A stretch of DNA of 64,000 nucleotides. It comes from a virus. The translations under genes were made by a program, and so were the position numbers. The stretch is from the IMG/VR virus record IMGVR_UViG_3300009159_000067, positions 1-64,000 of that record, one strand, 5' to 3'. Numbering within the stretch: position 1 is the stretch's first letter; each line of letters begins with the position of its first letter. The notes below the pieces were generated by a model that saw only the letters and a program-made list of their open reading frames with translations, was not told the origin of the DNA and did not search any database. Shown piece after piece: positions 49,181-55,827 of this stretch.

Positions 49181-49882
49181 ATGAAAACATTATTAGATCC
49201 AGAAGAAAAAAAATATTTAAGAGTTATATCAAACTACCTTAACTCATTGGGAATGAGAGAGGGAACAGTTGATTTTGATGTTGATTATGGTGATTTGTTT
49301 AGACCAGAAGAGATAAATTGGAAACAAATAACACATTTTTCAAACAATTATAGAGCAGAAATACCCGACAAATTGATTCCAATTTTTCAAAAAATTTTTC
49401 ATCTTATATCAAACAGATTTGACACTCCAACAGTAGAAAGTATAAATTGGGAAAATATTTCTCTTGAAATCGATACGGAAGAAAAAGTTGTGAGAATTAA
49501 CCATAATTGGAGTTATACAACAGAAGGAGAAACACGAGTAACCGAATGGGATTATACTGAAGATGAAGATGTAGCTAAAATGTTCAAAGATCTTGAAGAA
49601 GGAGATCCAAGTTTGGATAAAATTTTAACATTAAAATATGACGGTGGTGGAGATAGTGGATATATTGAAGATTTTTTTGATAATGGAGATTCGATTCCTG
49701 CCGGTATTGAAGATTGGTGTTATGAAAAATTAGAAAGTTTACATGGAGGATGGGAAATCAATGAAGGATCTTTTGGATCTTTTGAATTTGATTTTAATGA
49801 TAAAAAAATTACCCTTTATCATACAGAAAATTATAATGAAGATGAAGGTAATACAATATACGAAGAAAGTTTTGCAAAATAG
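49181..49882 (+). CDS. acidic hypothetical protein, 233 aa
   Basis: Helical N-terminus (PEEKKYLRVISNYLNSLG), then beta-rich with WENISLEIDTEEKVVRINHN, DGGGDSGYIEDFFDNG and a repeated acidic strand pair. The GGGDSGYxxD segment is a distinctive phage motif of unknown function. GATATTTATATTT precedes the ATG. Confidence 0.6.
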   Translation: MKTLLDPEEKKYLRVISNYLNSLGMREGTVDFDVDYGDLFRPEEINWKQITHFSNNYRAEIPDKLIPIFQKIFHLISNRFDTPTVESINWENISLEIDTEEKVVRINHNWSYTTEGETRVTEWDYTEDEDVAKMFKDLEEGDPSLDKILTLKYDGGGDSGYIEDFFDNGDSIPAGIEDWCYEKLESLHGGWEINEGSFGSFEFDFNDKKITLYHTENYNEDEGNTIYEESFAK

Positions 49883-49897
49883 ATAATACTTAACTAT

Positions 49898-49939
49898 GAA
49901 AAAAACCTGAACATCGTAAATTGAGTTCAGGTTTTTTTG
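49898..49939 (+). terminator. intrinsic terminator
   Basis: AAAACCTGAAC and GTTCAGGTTTT arms with T7; its right arm also supplies the -33 TTTG of the tRNA promoter. Confidence 0.8.
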
Positions 49940-49967
49940 TTTATATAAAATACTATTCGTAAATTTG
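49936..49967 (+). promoter_or_regulatory. Bacteroidota-type promoter of the tRNA cluster
   Basis: TTTG (49936-49939), 20 bases, TAAATTTG (49960-49967), ten bases before tRNA-Glu. Confidence 0.7.
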
Positions 49968-49976
49968 TAAAACAAT

Positions 49977-50048
49977 GGCCCCGTCGTCTAATGGTTAGGA
50001 CGCTACCCTTTCACGGTGGAAATTTCGGTTCGACTCCGTGCGGGGCTA
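49977..50048 (+). tRNA. tRNA-Glu (TTC)
   Basis: Acceptor GGCCCCG/CGGGGCT, anticodon arm CTACC-CTTTCAC-GGTGG with TTC, T-loop TTCGACT. No encoded CCA. Confidence 0.9.
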
Positions 50049-50053
50049 CAAAT

Positions 50054-50144
50054 GGAGAGATGGCAGAGTTGGTCTATCGCGCTTGACTTGAAATCAAGAG
50101 ATCTTGAAAGGGATCCGTGGGTTCGAATCCTACTCTCTCCGCCA
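50054..50144 (+). tRNA. tRNA-Ser (TGA)
   Basis: Class II: acceptor GGAGAGA/TCTCTCC, anticodon loop CTTGAAA (TGA), long variable arm GATC…GATC, T-loop TTCGAAT. Encoded CCA. Confidence 0.92.
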
Positions 50145-50147
50145 AAT

Positions 50148-50219
50148 GGTGACTGTGGTGTAATGGTTAGCACGAATGATTGTGGTTCATTTAGTCAGGG
50201 TTCGAGTCCCGCTGTCACA
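50148..50219 (+). tRNA. tRNA-His (GTG)
   Basis: Anticodon arm AATGA-TTGTGGT-TCATT with GTG; T-loop TTCGAGT. Acceptor GTGACTG/CTGTCAC has one T-T mismatch; an extra 5' G is present. Confidence 0.85.
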
Positions 50220-50237
50220 CAAATAAAATTTAATGTT

Positions 50238-50354
50238 ATGGTAGTATTATTGATTGTATTAGTTAGTTTTTTGATAGCAATACCTTTGGCCAAAGAAATG
50301 GCAGAAGTTTATGGAGACGATGACCCATTTACTAATTGGAGAAAAAAAGATTAA
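50238..50354 (+). CDS. tiny membrane protein, 38 aa
   Basis: MVVLLIVLVSFLIAIPLAKE then MAEVYGDDDPFTNWRKKD. One transmembrane helix. The open frame extends back through the tRNAs, which is not meaningful. Confidence 0.55.
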   Translation: MVVLLIVLVSFLIAIPLAKEMAEVYGDDDPFTNWRKKD

Positions 50355-50355
50355 T

Positions 50356-50580
50356 ATGAAAGTAAAAGTTATAAAAGATAGTACAGACATTTTTCCTCAT
50401 TTGTATGAAGGATCGGTAATACAGAATGTTGAAACCAAAGGTGATAATTATTATGGTGTATTTTCATCATTTATGGGTTCATATTATGTTGAAATTCCAA
50501 AAAAAAGATGTAAAAAATTAAAAGATGAAACTAAAAAAAGTAAGAACATTTTCGGAAGCTGGCAAAGACCCAAGAGTTGA
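50356..50580 (+). CDS. hypothetical protein, 74 aa
   Basis: MKVKVIKDSTDIFPHLYEGS, then YYGVFSSFMGSYYVEIPKKR: an SH3-like small beta barrel with a basic tail. Starts one base after the upstream stop; its 3' end overlaps the next gene. Confidence 0.55.
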   Translation: MKVKVIKDSTDIFPHLYEGSVIQNVETKGDNYYGVFSSFMGSYYVEIPKKRCKKLKDETKKSKNIFGSWQRPKS

Positions 50581-50743
50581 TTCCATTTTCAGTGAAATTG
50601 ATAATTTTGAAGATAATAAACCTGACTATTGGATAAATTTAAAAGAGGGTTATATTTGCAAATCTATGGATTGTGGTATAATTCATGAAAGGACTGTTAA
50701 AAGATGTTTATGGTTATTAAATAATGATGTAATAAAAAAATAA
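50525..50743 (+). CDS. hypothetical protein, 72 aa
   Basis: MKLKKVRTFSEAGKDPRVDS, then EDNKPDYWINLKEGYICKSM and a Cys pair. Overlaps its neighbour by 56 bases in another frame. Such small basic proteins with WxxLKxGY are common in phages. Confidence 0.55.
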   Translation: MKLKKVRTFSEAGKDPRVDSIFSEIDNFEDNKPDYWINLKEGYICKSMDCGIIHERTVKRCLWLLNNDVIKK

Positions 50744-50746
50744 AAT

Positions 50747-50980
50747 ATGAAAGCAATATTAGAATTTAACCTTCCTGACGATCAACAAGAATTTAATTTG
50801 GCAAATAGCGGTCTTAAATTTTGGAGTGTTCTTTGGGAATTAGACCAAGAATTGAGAGCAAAAACCAAATATGCTTCCGATGATCTTCCTCAAGACAAAT
50901 ATGATGCATATCAAGAAGTTAGAGATAAACTTTATGAACTAATGTCAGAAAGTAATCTTAGCTTTGATATGGTAAGATAA
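50747..50980 (+). CDS. conserved phage protein, 77 aa
   Basis: MKAILEFNLPDDQQEFNLAN, VLWELDQELRAKTKYASDDL and YQEVRDKLYELMSESNL match a very widespread small phage protein of unknown role. High confidence as a gene, none for function. Confidence 0.85.
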   Translation: MKAILEFNLPDDQQEFNLANSGLKFWSVLWELDQELRAKTKYASDDLPQDKYDAYQEVRDKLYELMSESNLSFDMVR

Positions 50981-50988
50981 GGAATATT

Positions 50989-51062
50989 GGTCAGATACCC
51001 AAGTGGTTTAAGGGGCTTGTTTGCAAAACAAGTATTCGTCGGTTCAAATCCGACTCTGACCT
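50989..51062 (+). tRNA. tRNA-Cys (GCA)
   Basis: Acceptor GGTCAGA/TCTGACC, anticodon arm CTTGT-TTGCAAA-ACAAG, T-loop TTCAAAT. Confidence 0.92.
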
Positions 51063-51068
51063 CAAAAT

Positions 51069-51140
51069 TGGAGTATAATTCAGTGGTAGAATGTCATTCT
51101 GATACGATGAAAGTCGGTGGTTCGAGTCCACCTACTCCAA
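51069..51140 (+). tRNA. tRNA-Ile (GAT)
   Basis: Acceptor TGGAGTA/TACTCCA, anticodon arm TCATT-CTGATAC-GATGA with GAT, T-loop TTCGAGT. The acceptor and D-arm resemble tRNA-Gln, so identity could have been switched by anticodon change. Confidence 0.75.
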
Positions 51141-51155
51141 CTAAAATAAAAAAAT

Positions 51156-51470
51156 ATGAAAAAACTATTATTCATTATGTTTTTGGTCCCAATTTTTTCT
51201 TTGGGTCAAGAAAAAATCAAATTTACTGCGGCAGGCATAACTTGTTCGATGTGTTCAAGCGCAATTCATAAATCACTCCAAACTGATAAATCAATCATTA
51301 AAATTGATCCAAATTTAAACACTCAAGAATGGTATGTTGAATATAAATCAGGAGAGTTCAATGTAGAAAACCTCACCAAAAAAGTTGAGGATGCTGGATT
51401 CAGCATAGAAAAAATTTACTTGAATGATAAACTTATTTTTGACAGAAAAAATAAGAAAAAAAAGAAATGA
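51156..51470 (+). CDS. secreted heavy-metal-associated (HMA) domain protein, 104 aa
   Basis: Signal peptide MKKLLFIMFLVPIFSLGQ, then an HMA fold with the metal site AAGITCSMCSSAIHKSL (GxTCxxC) and VENLTKKVEDAGFSIEKIYL. Such domains carry copper or mercury ions. It sits among tRNAs. A host-derived metal-handling protein; its use to the phage is unclear. Confidence 0.8.
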   Translation: MKKLLFIMFLVPIFSLGQEKIKFTAAGITCSMCSSAIHKSLQTDKSIIKIDPNLNTQEWYVEYKSGEFNVENLTKKVEDAGFSIEKIYLNDKLIFDRKNKKKKK

Positions 51471-51562
51471 AAAATTTTTTAAAAAAAATTGTAACTTTCC
51501 TTAAATTAGTTGAAGAAAAACGACTTGAATATATGGAAAAGTCCGGTTGGGGAAAATTATAA
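51467..51562 (+). CDS. tiny basic protein, 31 aa
   Basis: MKNFLKKIVTFLKLVEEKRL then EYMEKSGWGKL. Overlaps the HMA stop by ATGA. An amphipathic helix is likely. Confidence 0.5.
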   Translation: MKNFLKKIVTFLKLVEEKRLEYMEKSGWGKL

Positions 51563-51565
51563 CAC

Positions 51566-51638
51566 GCGTGCGTAGCTCAATTGGTAGAGTACTGGTCTCC
51601 AAAACCAGGAGTTGTAGGTTCGAGTCCTACCGTGCGTG
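51566..51638 (+). tRNA. tRNA-Trp (CCA)
   Basis: Anticodon arm CTGGT-CTCCAAA-ACCAG with CCA, discriminator G, T-arm GTAGG-TTCGAGT-CCTAC. Acceptor GCGTGCG/CGTGCGT with wobble pairs. Confidence 0.9.
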
Positions 51639-51643
51639 CAATT

Positions 51644-51761
51644 AGTCAGGTGGCGGAATTGGTTAGACGCAGTGTAAAGTGTTACCGATGTAGATAGGTA
51701 ACTGGTCACGCAGCGAGATAGCGTACACTTTCTATTACAGGTTCGAATCCTGTCCTGACTA
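51644..51761 (+). tRNA. expanded tRNA-like gene, anticodon unassigned, 118 nt
   Basis: Acceptor AGTCAGG/CCTGACT is perfect, the T-arm is ACAGG-TTCGAAT-CCTGT, and the D-arm (GCG…AATTGGTTAGA…CGC) is of Leu type. Between D-stem and T-stem are 66 bases (51671-51736) instead of a normal arm. They can fold as AAAGTGT/ACACTTT enclosing two hairpins (TACC/GGTA and CGC/GCG). No clean anticodon is seen. It may contain an insertion or be a non-standard tRNA. Confidence 0.55.
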
Positions 51762-51886
51762 CATAATGAGAAATATTGTATAAATAAAAGTTTATTAATA
51801 CAAAAAAATTGATTAACTTTAATTTATTAGTATTTATCATAAAAGTTTTTGTTTAATACAAAAACATAAAAATTAAAAAACCAAAT

Positions 51887-52846
51887 ATGTCAAAATTTTC
51901 AGAAAAAGTTTCAAGTTTAAACCATAAAGTTGTTTATGGTGTTTTAGTTGTATTATTGTTATTATCCTTTGGATACATTTATTATTCTAATAATAAAAGT
52001 ACTAAAATAATCCACGAAAAAGAGATACAGTATCTCCAAATAGATTCTTCTAAAGATGTATTGCAGTTGCAATATGATGAATCTATTTTAAAGTTAAATT
52101 ATCTAACTAGTCAAAATTCTGGGTTGGATAGTATTGTTAAAAGAAAAACAAAAGAATTAAACATTTTGAAAGATCGTATTAAAAAAATAATACATAAACA
52201 AAATTTAACAAATTCAGAATTTCGTAAAGCTCGTAGATTAATTCAGGTACTTAATGAAATGATAGAAGATTTATCTAAAGAAAATGATAAATTAAAACTT
52301 GAAAATCATAAATTATCAGAAGAAAAAGAAGTTCTTATTGTTAAAAACAATGAACTTGAAAAAGTTCTATTAAAAACTGAAGAAGAAAAGAAAGTAGCAG
52401 AAAATAAAGTTGATATTGGAAGTACTCTTTCTGTTTCAGATATGAAAGTTATTGGAATTAATGTTAAACACAATAAAAAAGAAAAGATTACAGATAAATT
52501 TCAAAAAATAGATAAATTAAATTTATCATTTAATGTTAATGAGAATAAAATATCTAATAGCGGTACAAAAGAAATTTTCATTATCGTAATCAATCCTTTA
52601 AATAATGTTATTTTAGATAAATCTTCATCAGGATCATTTGTTACCAGAGAAGAAGGTGAAAAAGAATATACAATAAAAACAGCTATTGATTATAGACAAG
52701 GAGCAATACAAAAATTTTCATTTGATATTAATTTGAATGAAAAATATGTTGACGGTGTTTATAAAGTAAAAATCTATGAAAATGGATTTAAGATCGGAGA
52801 AAGTAATATATCTCTAAAAGATAGAAAAATATTAGGTATTTTATAA
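51887..52846 (+). CDS. membrane-anchored coiled-coil protein, 319 aa
   Basis: One transmembrane helix (VVYGVLVVLLLLSFGYIYY, about 14-32), then a long coiled coil (40-165) and a beta-rich C-terminal domain. The style matches host-like Bacteroidota envelope proteins. Function unknown. A GTATTTAT lies about 50 bases upstream. Confidence 0.65.
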   Translation: MSKFSEKVSSLNHKVVYGVLVVLLLLSFGYIYYSNNKSTKIIHEKEIQYLQIDSSKDVLQLQYDESILKLNYLTSQNSGLDSIVKRKTKELNILKDRIKKIIHKQNLTNSEFRKARRLIQVLNEMIEDLSKENDKLKLENHKLSEEKEVLIVKNNELEKVLLKTEEEKKVAENKVDIGSTLSVSDMKVIGINVKHNKKEKITDKFQKIDKLNLSFNVNENKISNSGTKEIFIIVINPLNNVILDKSSSGSFVTREEGEKEYTIKTAIDYRQGAIQKFSFDINLNEKYVDGVYKVKIYENGFKIGESNISLKDRKILGIL

Positions 52847-52863
52847 GTTATAATAAATAATAT

Positions 52864-52898
52864 TAAAATGGTCATCAAATTTGGTGACCATTTTTTTT
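52864..52898 (+). terminator. intrinsic terminator
   Basis: AAATGGTCA(TC) and TGACCATTT arms followed by T8. Confidence 0.85.
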
Positions 52899-52904
52899 AA
52901 ATAA

Positions 52905-52933
52905 AAAAGTCAGACATTTCTGTCTGACTCCAA
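52905..52933 (-). terminator. terminator of the holin-like gene (minus strand)
   Basis: AGTCAGACA and TGTCTGACT arms, with T-rich sequence beyond on the minus strand. Confidence 0.65.
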
Positions 52934-52951
52934 AACCTAATTACAAAAAAG

Positions 52952-53116
52952 TTACTTCTTTTTTGAAAAGATAGACCAGGTTGCACCAACAAATGTAATC
53001 GCACCGCCCAATAGTTCTTGAACCATAACATCATCAGCATATCCTTTAATTACAAGAATACCTCCAATGAATGTAAATGCGTGTCTAACGATACCTAAAA
53101 GTTGTTCTTTTGTCAT
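52952..53116 (-). CDS. small holin-like membrane protein, 54 aa
   Basis: MTKEQLLGIVRHAFTFIGGI, LVIKGYADDVMVQELLGGAI and TFVGATWSIFSKKK. Two short transmembrane helices around GYADD and a C-terminal WSxxxKKK closely fit the Pam3-gp28-like putative holin pattern. GATATTTATAG is upstream on the minus strand. The best single holin candidate in the window, though 28 kb from the endolysin. Confidence 0.7.
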   Translation of the reverse strand: MTKEQLLGIVRHAFTFIGGILVIKGYADDVMVQELLGGAITFVGATWSIFSKKK

Positions 53117-53179
53117 TTTTTTTTATTTAATGGTTTATGATAACTATAAATATCTTTTAACTAATCTAATTAATGTTTT

Positions 53180-53220
53180 TTATAAGGATTCCTCTAAATT
53201 AAATTAGGGGGATTTTTTTT
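53180..53220 (+). terminator. intrinsic terminator
   Basis: ATTCCTCTAA and TTAGGGGGAT arms, then T8, just before the tRNA-Arg promoter. Confidence 0.7.
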
Positions 53221-53249
53221 TGATCATAAAATTATTTTTTTTATATTTG
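53219..53249 (+). promoter_or_regulatory. Bacteroidota-type promoter of tRNA-Arg
   Basis: TTTG (53219-53222), 19 bases, TATATTTG (53242-53249), 12 bases before the tRNA. Confidence 0.7.
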
Positions 53250-53261
53250 TATGTAAAATAT

Positions 53262-53336
53262 GGTCCCGTAGCTCAATAGGATTAGAGCAACACTCTTCTA
53301 AAGTGTAGGTTTTGTGTTCGAACCACAACGGGATCA
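53262..53336 (+). tRNA. tRNA-Arg (TCT)
   Basis: Acceptor GGTCCCG/CGGGATC, anticodon arm ACACT-CTTCTAA-AGTGT with TCT, T-loop TTCGAAC. Confidence 0.92.
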
Positions 53337-53424
53337 CAAAAAATTTTTTATAAAAATTGACTAATGCCATAATTAGTCTTATATTTATAGTACATAACAC
53401 ACATTAAAATTAAAAAACACAATT

Positions 53425-53634
53425 ATGAAAAAAGTCCTTGCATTGTTATCTATCGTGGCTCTCGCATCTTGCGGAGGAGCATCTACTTCTACTGAAGCTA
53501 AAGATTCTACTATTGTTGATTCTGTTGTAGTTGCAGATTCAGCTGTTGTTGCAGATTCAGCCGCAGTTATTGTTCTTGACACAGTACAACCTGTAAATGG
53601 TGATGCTAAAGAAGGTATCAAACCAGTGAAATAA
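53425..53634 (+). CDS. small Ala/Val/Asp-rich lipoprotein, 69 aa
   Basis: MKKVLALLSIVALASCGGAS has Cys at residue 16. The mature part is low complexity with repeated VVADSAVVADSAAV and is probably disordered. TTATATTTATAG lies upstream. Role unknown; the composition suits a surface or spanin-like tether. Confidence 0.65.
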   Translation: MKKVLALLSIVALASCGGASTSTEAKDSTIVDSVVVADSAVVADSAAVIVLDTVQPVNGDAKEGIKPVK

Positions 53635-53655
53635 TTAAAAGTTATCACACTAATA

Positions 53656-53692
53656 CACCCCTAGCTTATTGATAAGTTGGGGGTTTTTATTT
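53656..53692. terminator. terminator between convergent genes
   Basis: ACCCCTAGCTTAT and ATAAGTTGGGGGT arms with T5. Confidence 0.75.
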
Positions 53693-54376
53693 TAGTAGTG
53701 TTTTAATTCTATCTACATCTTTAATAATTCTTTTTTTGTTTCTATTTTTTTTGTCAGATTCCGAAATTCCAAATATTGATGACAATTTATTAATAAATTT
53801 ATCGATATTTGATCCTGAAGGAGTTTCATTAGAGTCTGTTGATTCTGTATCTGATGATTCTGTATCTGATGATTCAGCATCATAGTCTGATCCAATTGAT
53901 GAAGTATTGTCTGTAGTATTTGAGACATGCACATGATCATCGTGACCTGGAAATCCGAATGTTAATACCGCTTTAGGGTGTGAAGATCCTTCAGCATTTT
54001 TATTATATCCCATACTTATTAAAGCGTTAACAAATTTATTAACTATTTCTTTATTTGCAGGACTAACCGCTTTTCCGTCTATAAAATCTATATCAACGGC
54101 ATTATTGGCCCAATGTCTACTTATATTTCCACTTTTAGCAAATTTACCATGTCCTGTTTTTGCATAATCAATTGTCACATTAACTCCCGCAGCTTTAGCA
54201 GCAGTTTCAATATCGTCTAATAGTGGTTTATTAATTTTGTCTTGTTTTGCTTTGTTTGAAAATTTCATTGTTGAATAACTTGTTTCTGAAGGAGAAACCA
54301 ATAATTCAGAAATGATTTTTTTATTTTCAGATAATTCTGAATACAAAGAAAAAATATTTTTTAGTTTATTATCCAT
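53687..54376 (-). CDS. M15-like peptidase with tag-like N-terminus, 229 aa
   Basis: SRHWANNAVDIDF (His88, Asp95) and FPGHDDHVHVS (His148/150) match the zinc ligands and catalytic region of M15/VanY-type D,D- or L,D-peptidases. Residues 14-26 (ELSENKKIISELL) resemble the tags in this window. A Ser/Asp/Glu/Thr linker (SDTESSDTESTDSNE) leads to a C-terminal helix with FINKLSSIFGISESDKKN. Probably a virion or lytic peptidoglycan peptidase. GTATTTATTAG precedes the ATG. Confidence 0.75.
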   Translation of the reverse strand: MDNKLKNIFSLYSELSENKKIISELLVSPSETSYSTMKFSNKAKQDKINKPLLDDIETAAKAAGVNVTIDYAKTGHGKFAKSGNISRHWANNAVDIDFIDGKAVSPANKEIVNKFVNALISMGYNKNAEGSSHPKAVLTFGFPGHDDHVHVSNTTDNTSSIGSDYDAESSDTESSDTESTDSNETPSGSNIDKFINKLSSIFGISESDKKNRNKKRIIKDVDRIKTLLK

Positions 54377-54401
54377 ATAACTAATAAATACATTAATTAA
54401 T

Positions 54402-54426
54402 AAAAAAACCGAGTTTCCTCGGTTTA
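54402..54426 (-). terminator. intrinsic terminator (minus strand)
   Basis: AAACCGAG and CTCGGTTT arms, then T6 on the minus strand; the right arm is inside the end of the upstream gene. Confidence 0.75.
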
Positions 54427-54747
54427 TCTATTAGAATTATAATTCAAAATTTTTTTTTCTAACGGTTTGGGTATTTCTATTTTAATTTCATCTTTGGTTG
54501 ATTCTGAAATTATTTTTTTCTTTTCTTGGTTGACAATAACGCCAAATTTAATCCATTTATACCATATTCTTTCGTGTATATAATATTGGATTGGTTTATA
54601 TAATAATTCCGCAATACCAAAAGCTGCTCCTATTTTGAAGTTTCCTGAAATCCACCACATGGCTAAAAAACCAACTCCTGTACTAACTATTCGATAACTA
54701 ATTGTTTTTGCAATGTGTCTTTTGTAAGATATTTTTGTTTGATTCAT
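54424..54747 (-). CDS. DUF2061 membrane protein, 107 aa
   Basis: YKRHIAKTISYRIVSTGVGF, a hydrophobic helix, GAAFGIAELLYKPIQYYIHE and RIWYKW match DUF2061 (KRHLaKtisWRi…HERLWyri). These are small inner-membrane proteins of unknown function. The C-terminus adds a cytoplasmic Lys/Ser/Glu tail absent from typical members. Confidence 0.8.
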   Translation of the reverse strand: MNQTKISYKRHIAKTISYRIVSTGVGFLAMWWISGNFKIGAAFGIAELLYKPIQYYIHERIWYKWIKFGVIVNQEKKKIISESTKDEIKIEIPKPLEKKILNYNSNR

Positions 54748-54755
54748 ATAATTTT

Positions 54756-54843
54756 ATAAGATGGTCGGCAGTTGGTGGGTAAAATACCTAGGAGCTAGCA
54801 TCCGTTTACTGCTGCAGACAGTTACACCAACTTGACCACCACG
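54756..54843 (-). ncRNA. structured RNA element with cloverleaf-like fold
   Basis: On the minus strand GGTGGTC/GACCATC form an outer 7-bp stem and GTTGGTG/CACCAAC an inner 7-bp stem. Inside are ACTG-TCTGCAG-CAGT, GGA-TGCTAGC-TCC and GGTA-TTT-TACC, resembling D-, anticodon- and T-like arms. The TTCGA T-loop consensus is absent. The plus strand folds almost equally well, so the strand is uncertain. Confidence 0.5.
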
Positions 54844-54845
54844 CG

Positions 54846-54914
54846 TTAAAAATAGATAATATCAGTAGGAGATTCGTCATCACCAGAATGAATAAGATCT
54901 TTAGGATCAGTCAT
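54846..54914 (-). CDS. possible micro-protein, 22 aa
   Basis: MTDPKDLIHSGDDESPTDII then YF. The acidic, clean frame is plausible as a peptide, but there is no supporting motif beyond an ATG. Confidence 0.3.
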   Translation of the reverse strand: MTDPKDLIHSGDDESPTDIIYF

Positions 54915-54946
54915 AAGATACATTATTTTACGCAGTTTATTTATTA

Positions 54947-55138
54947 TTAATTATCAATAAAATTTTTTTTATTCATTTCATTTATTGATATTCTTCCCAT
55001 CCTCCAATCTAACCAAGTGTCCATATTTTTTAAATTTTCTAATGTTTTTTCGTGAACTAAAATAAATCCTTCAGGAGCAACGCCATCATATTTTCTAATA
55101 TGGCTCTCTTGCGTTATGATTTTTTTTATATCAATCAT
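54947..55138 (-). CDS. hypothetical protein, 63 aa
   Basis: MIDIKKIITQESHIRKYDGV, EGFILVHEKTLENLKNMDTW. Overlaps the upstream tiny membrane gene by eight bases. No domain recognised. Confidence 0.55.
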   Translation of the reverse strand: MIDIKKIITQESHIRKYDGVAPEGFILVHEKTLENLKNMDTWLDWRMGRISINEMNKKNFIDN

Positions 55139-55250
55139 TTTTATTGAATTTTTCGGATAACCAAAATGAAATTTTAAGAATTATGACTATGATTATAGCC
55201 AGTGTTGAAAGTCCAAATAATAAATTAATGATTTGATTCCAAATACTCAT
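55131..55250 (-). CDS. tiny membrane protein, 39 aa
   Basis: MSIWNQIINLLFGLSTLAII then IVIILKISFWLSEKFNKND. One transmembrane helix. Its start lies inside the out-of-frame tail of the HAD gene. Confidence 0.5.
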   Translation of the reverse strand: MSIWNQIINLLFGLSTLAIIIVIILKISFWLSEKFNKND

Positions 55251-55751
55251 TATTTAATATTTTGATTATTTTATCTTTTATTCCAAGTTGTTTTAATCCT
55301 TCACTACTTTTAGTTAAAACAAACTTATCATTACCTGAATCTAAATAATGACCAACATCAAGATCGTCAATTACGACATAATTTGCAAATTGAAAATGTT
55401 TTAAAAACAGATCAATTTCATGAGATCTATTTTTTGTTAAATTTCCAAAGCTAATCGGACTGTTTTTGTAACCATCCTTGGAGACTTTATAACTCCGTTA
55501 TTTTGAAAGATATTATGTAATCTAATTAGGTCCCAGTGAAATCTCCAATCTGAACTTAAAACAATTTCTGCATCTGTTTTGTTTAAGATTTCATTTAATA
55601 TTTTTACACATTTTTTATCAAATGGATATGGAATATTATCTTCGTAAGCCCACTTATTTTTTTCTTGAAACTTTTTACGATTCATCATAAATTGTTTATC
55701 AGTTGCAAGAACTCCATCAATGTCTAAAAAAATTATTTTTGTCTTTTTCAT
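55225..55751 (-). pseudogene. HAD-family phosphatase split by a frameshift
   Basis: The 5' part (55751-55437, 104 aa) is HAD-like: KTKIIFLDIDGVLATDKQFM, FDKKCVKILNEILNKTDAEI and VLSSDWRFHWDL, as in nucleotide or RNA-repair HAD domains. It stops just before the expected C-terminal half. That half follows in another frame (to 55225): NRSHEIDLFLKHFQFANYVV then IDDLDVGHYLDSG, with the acidic HAD motif. The shift lies near 55440-55490. Possibilities are a real mutation, a programmed shift or a sequence error. Confidence 0.75.
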
Positions 55752-55758
55752 ACAAACA

Positions 55759-55789
55759 CAAATATAAGTATTTATTATTGGATTACAAA
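55759..55789 (-). promoter_or_regulatory. Bacteroidota-type promoter of the HAD gene
   Basis: Minus strand TTTG (55789-55786), 19 bases, TATATTTG (55766-55759); ATG eight bases later. Confidence 0.65.
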
Positions 55790-55827
55790 TCTTTTAGATA
55801 TAAATTATAAATTTTAAAGAATGGAAG

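Noticed and set aside
50016-50237. Open frame running through tRNA-Glu, tRNA-Ser and tRNA-His
   Set aside because: It is only the upstream extension of the 38-aa membrane gene; the tRNA structures explain the sequence.
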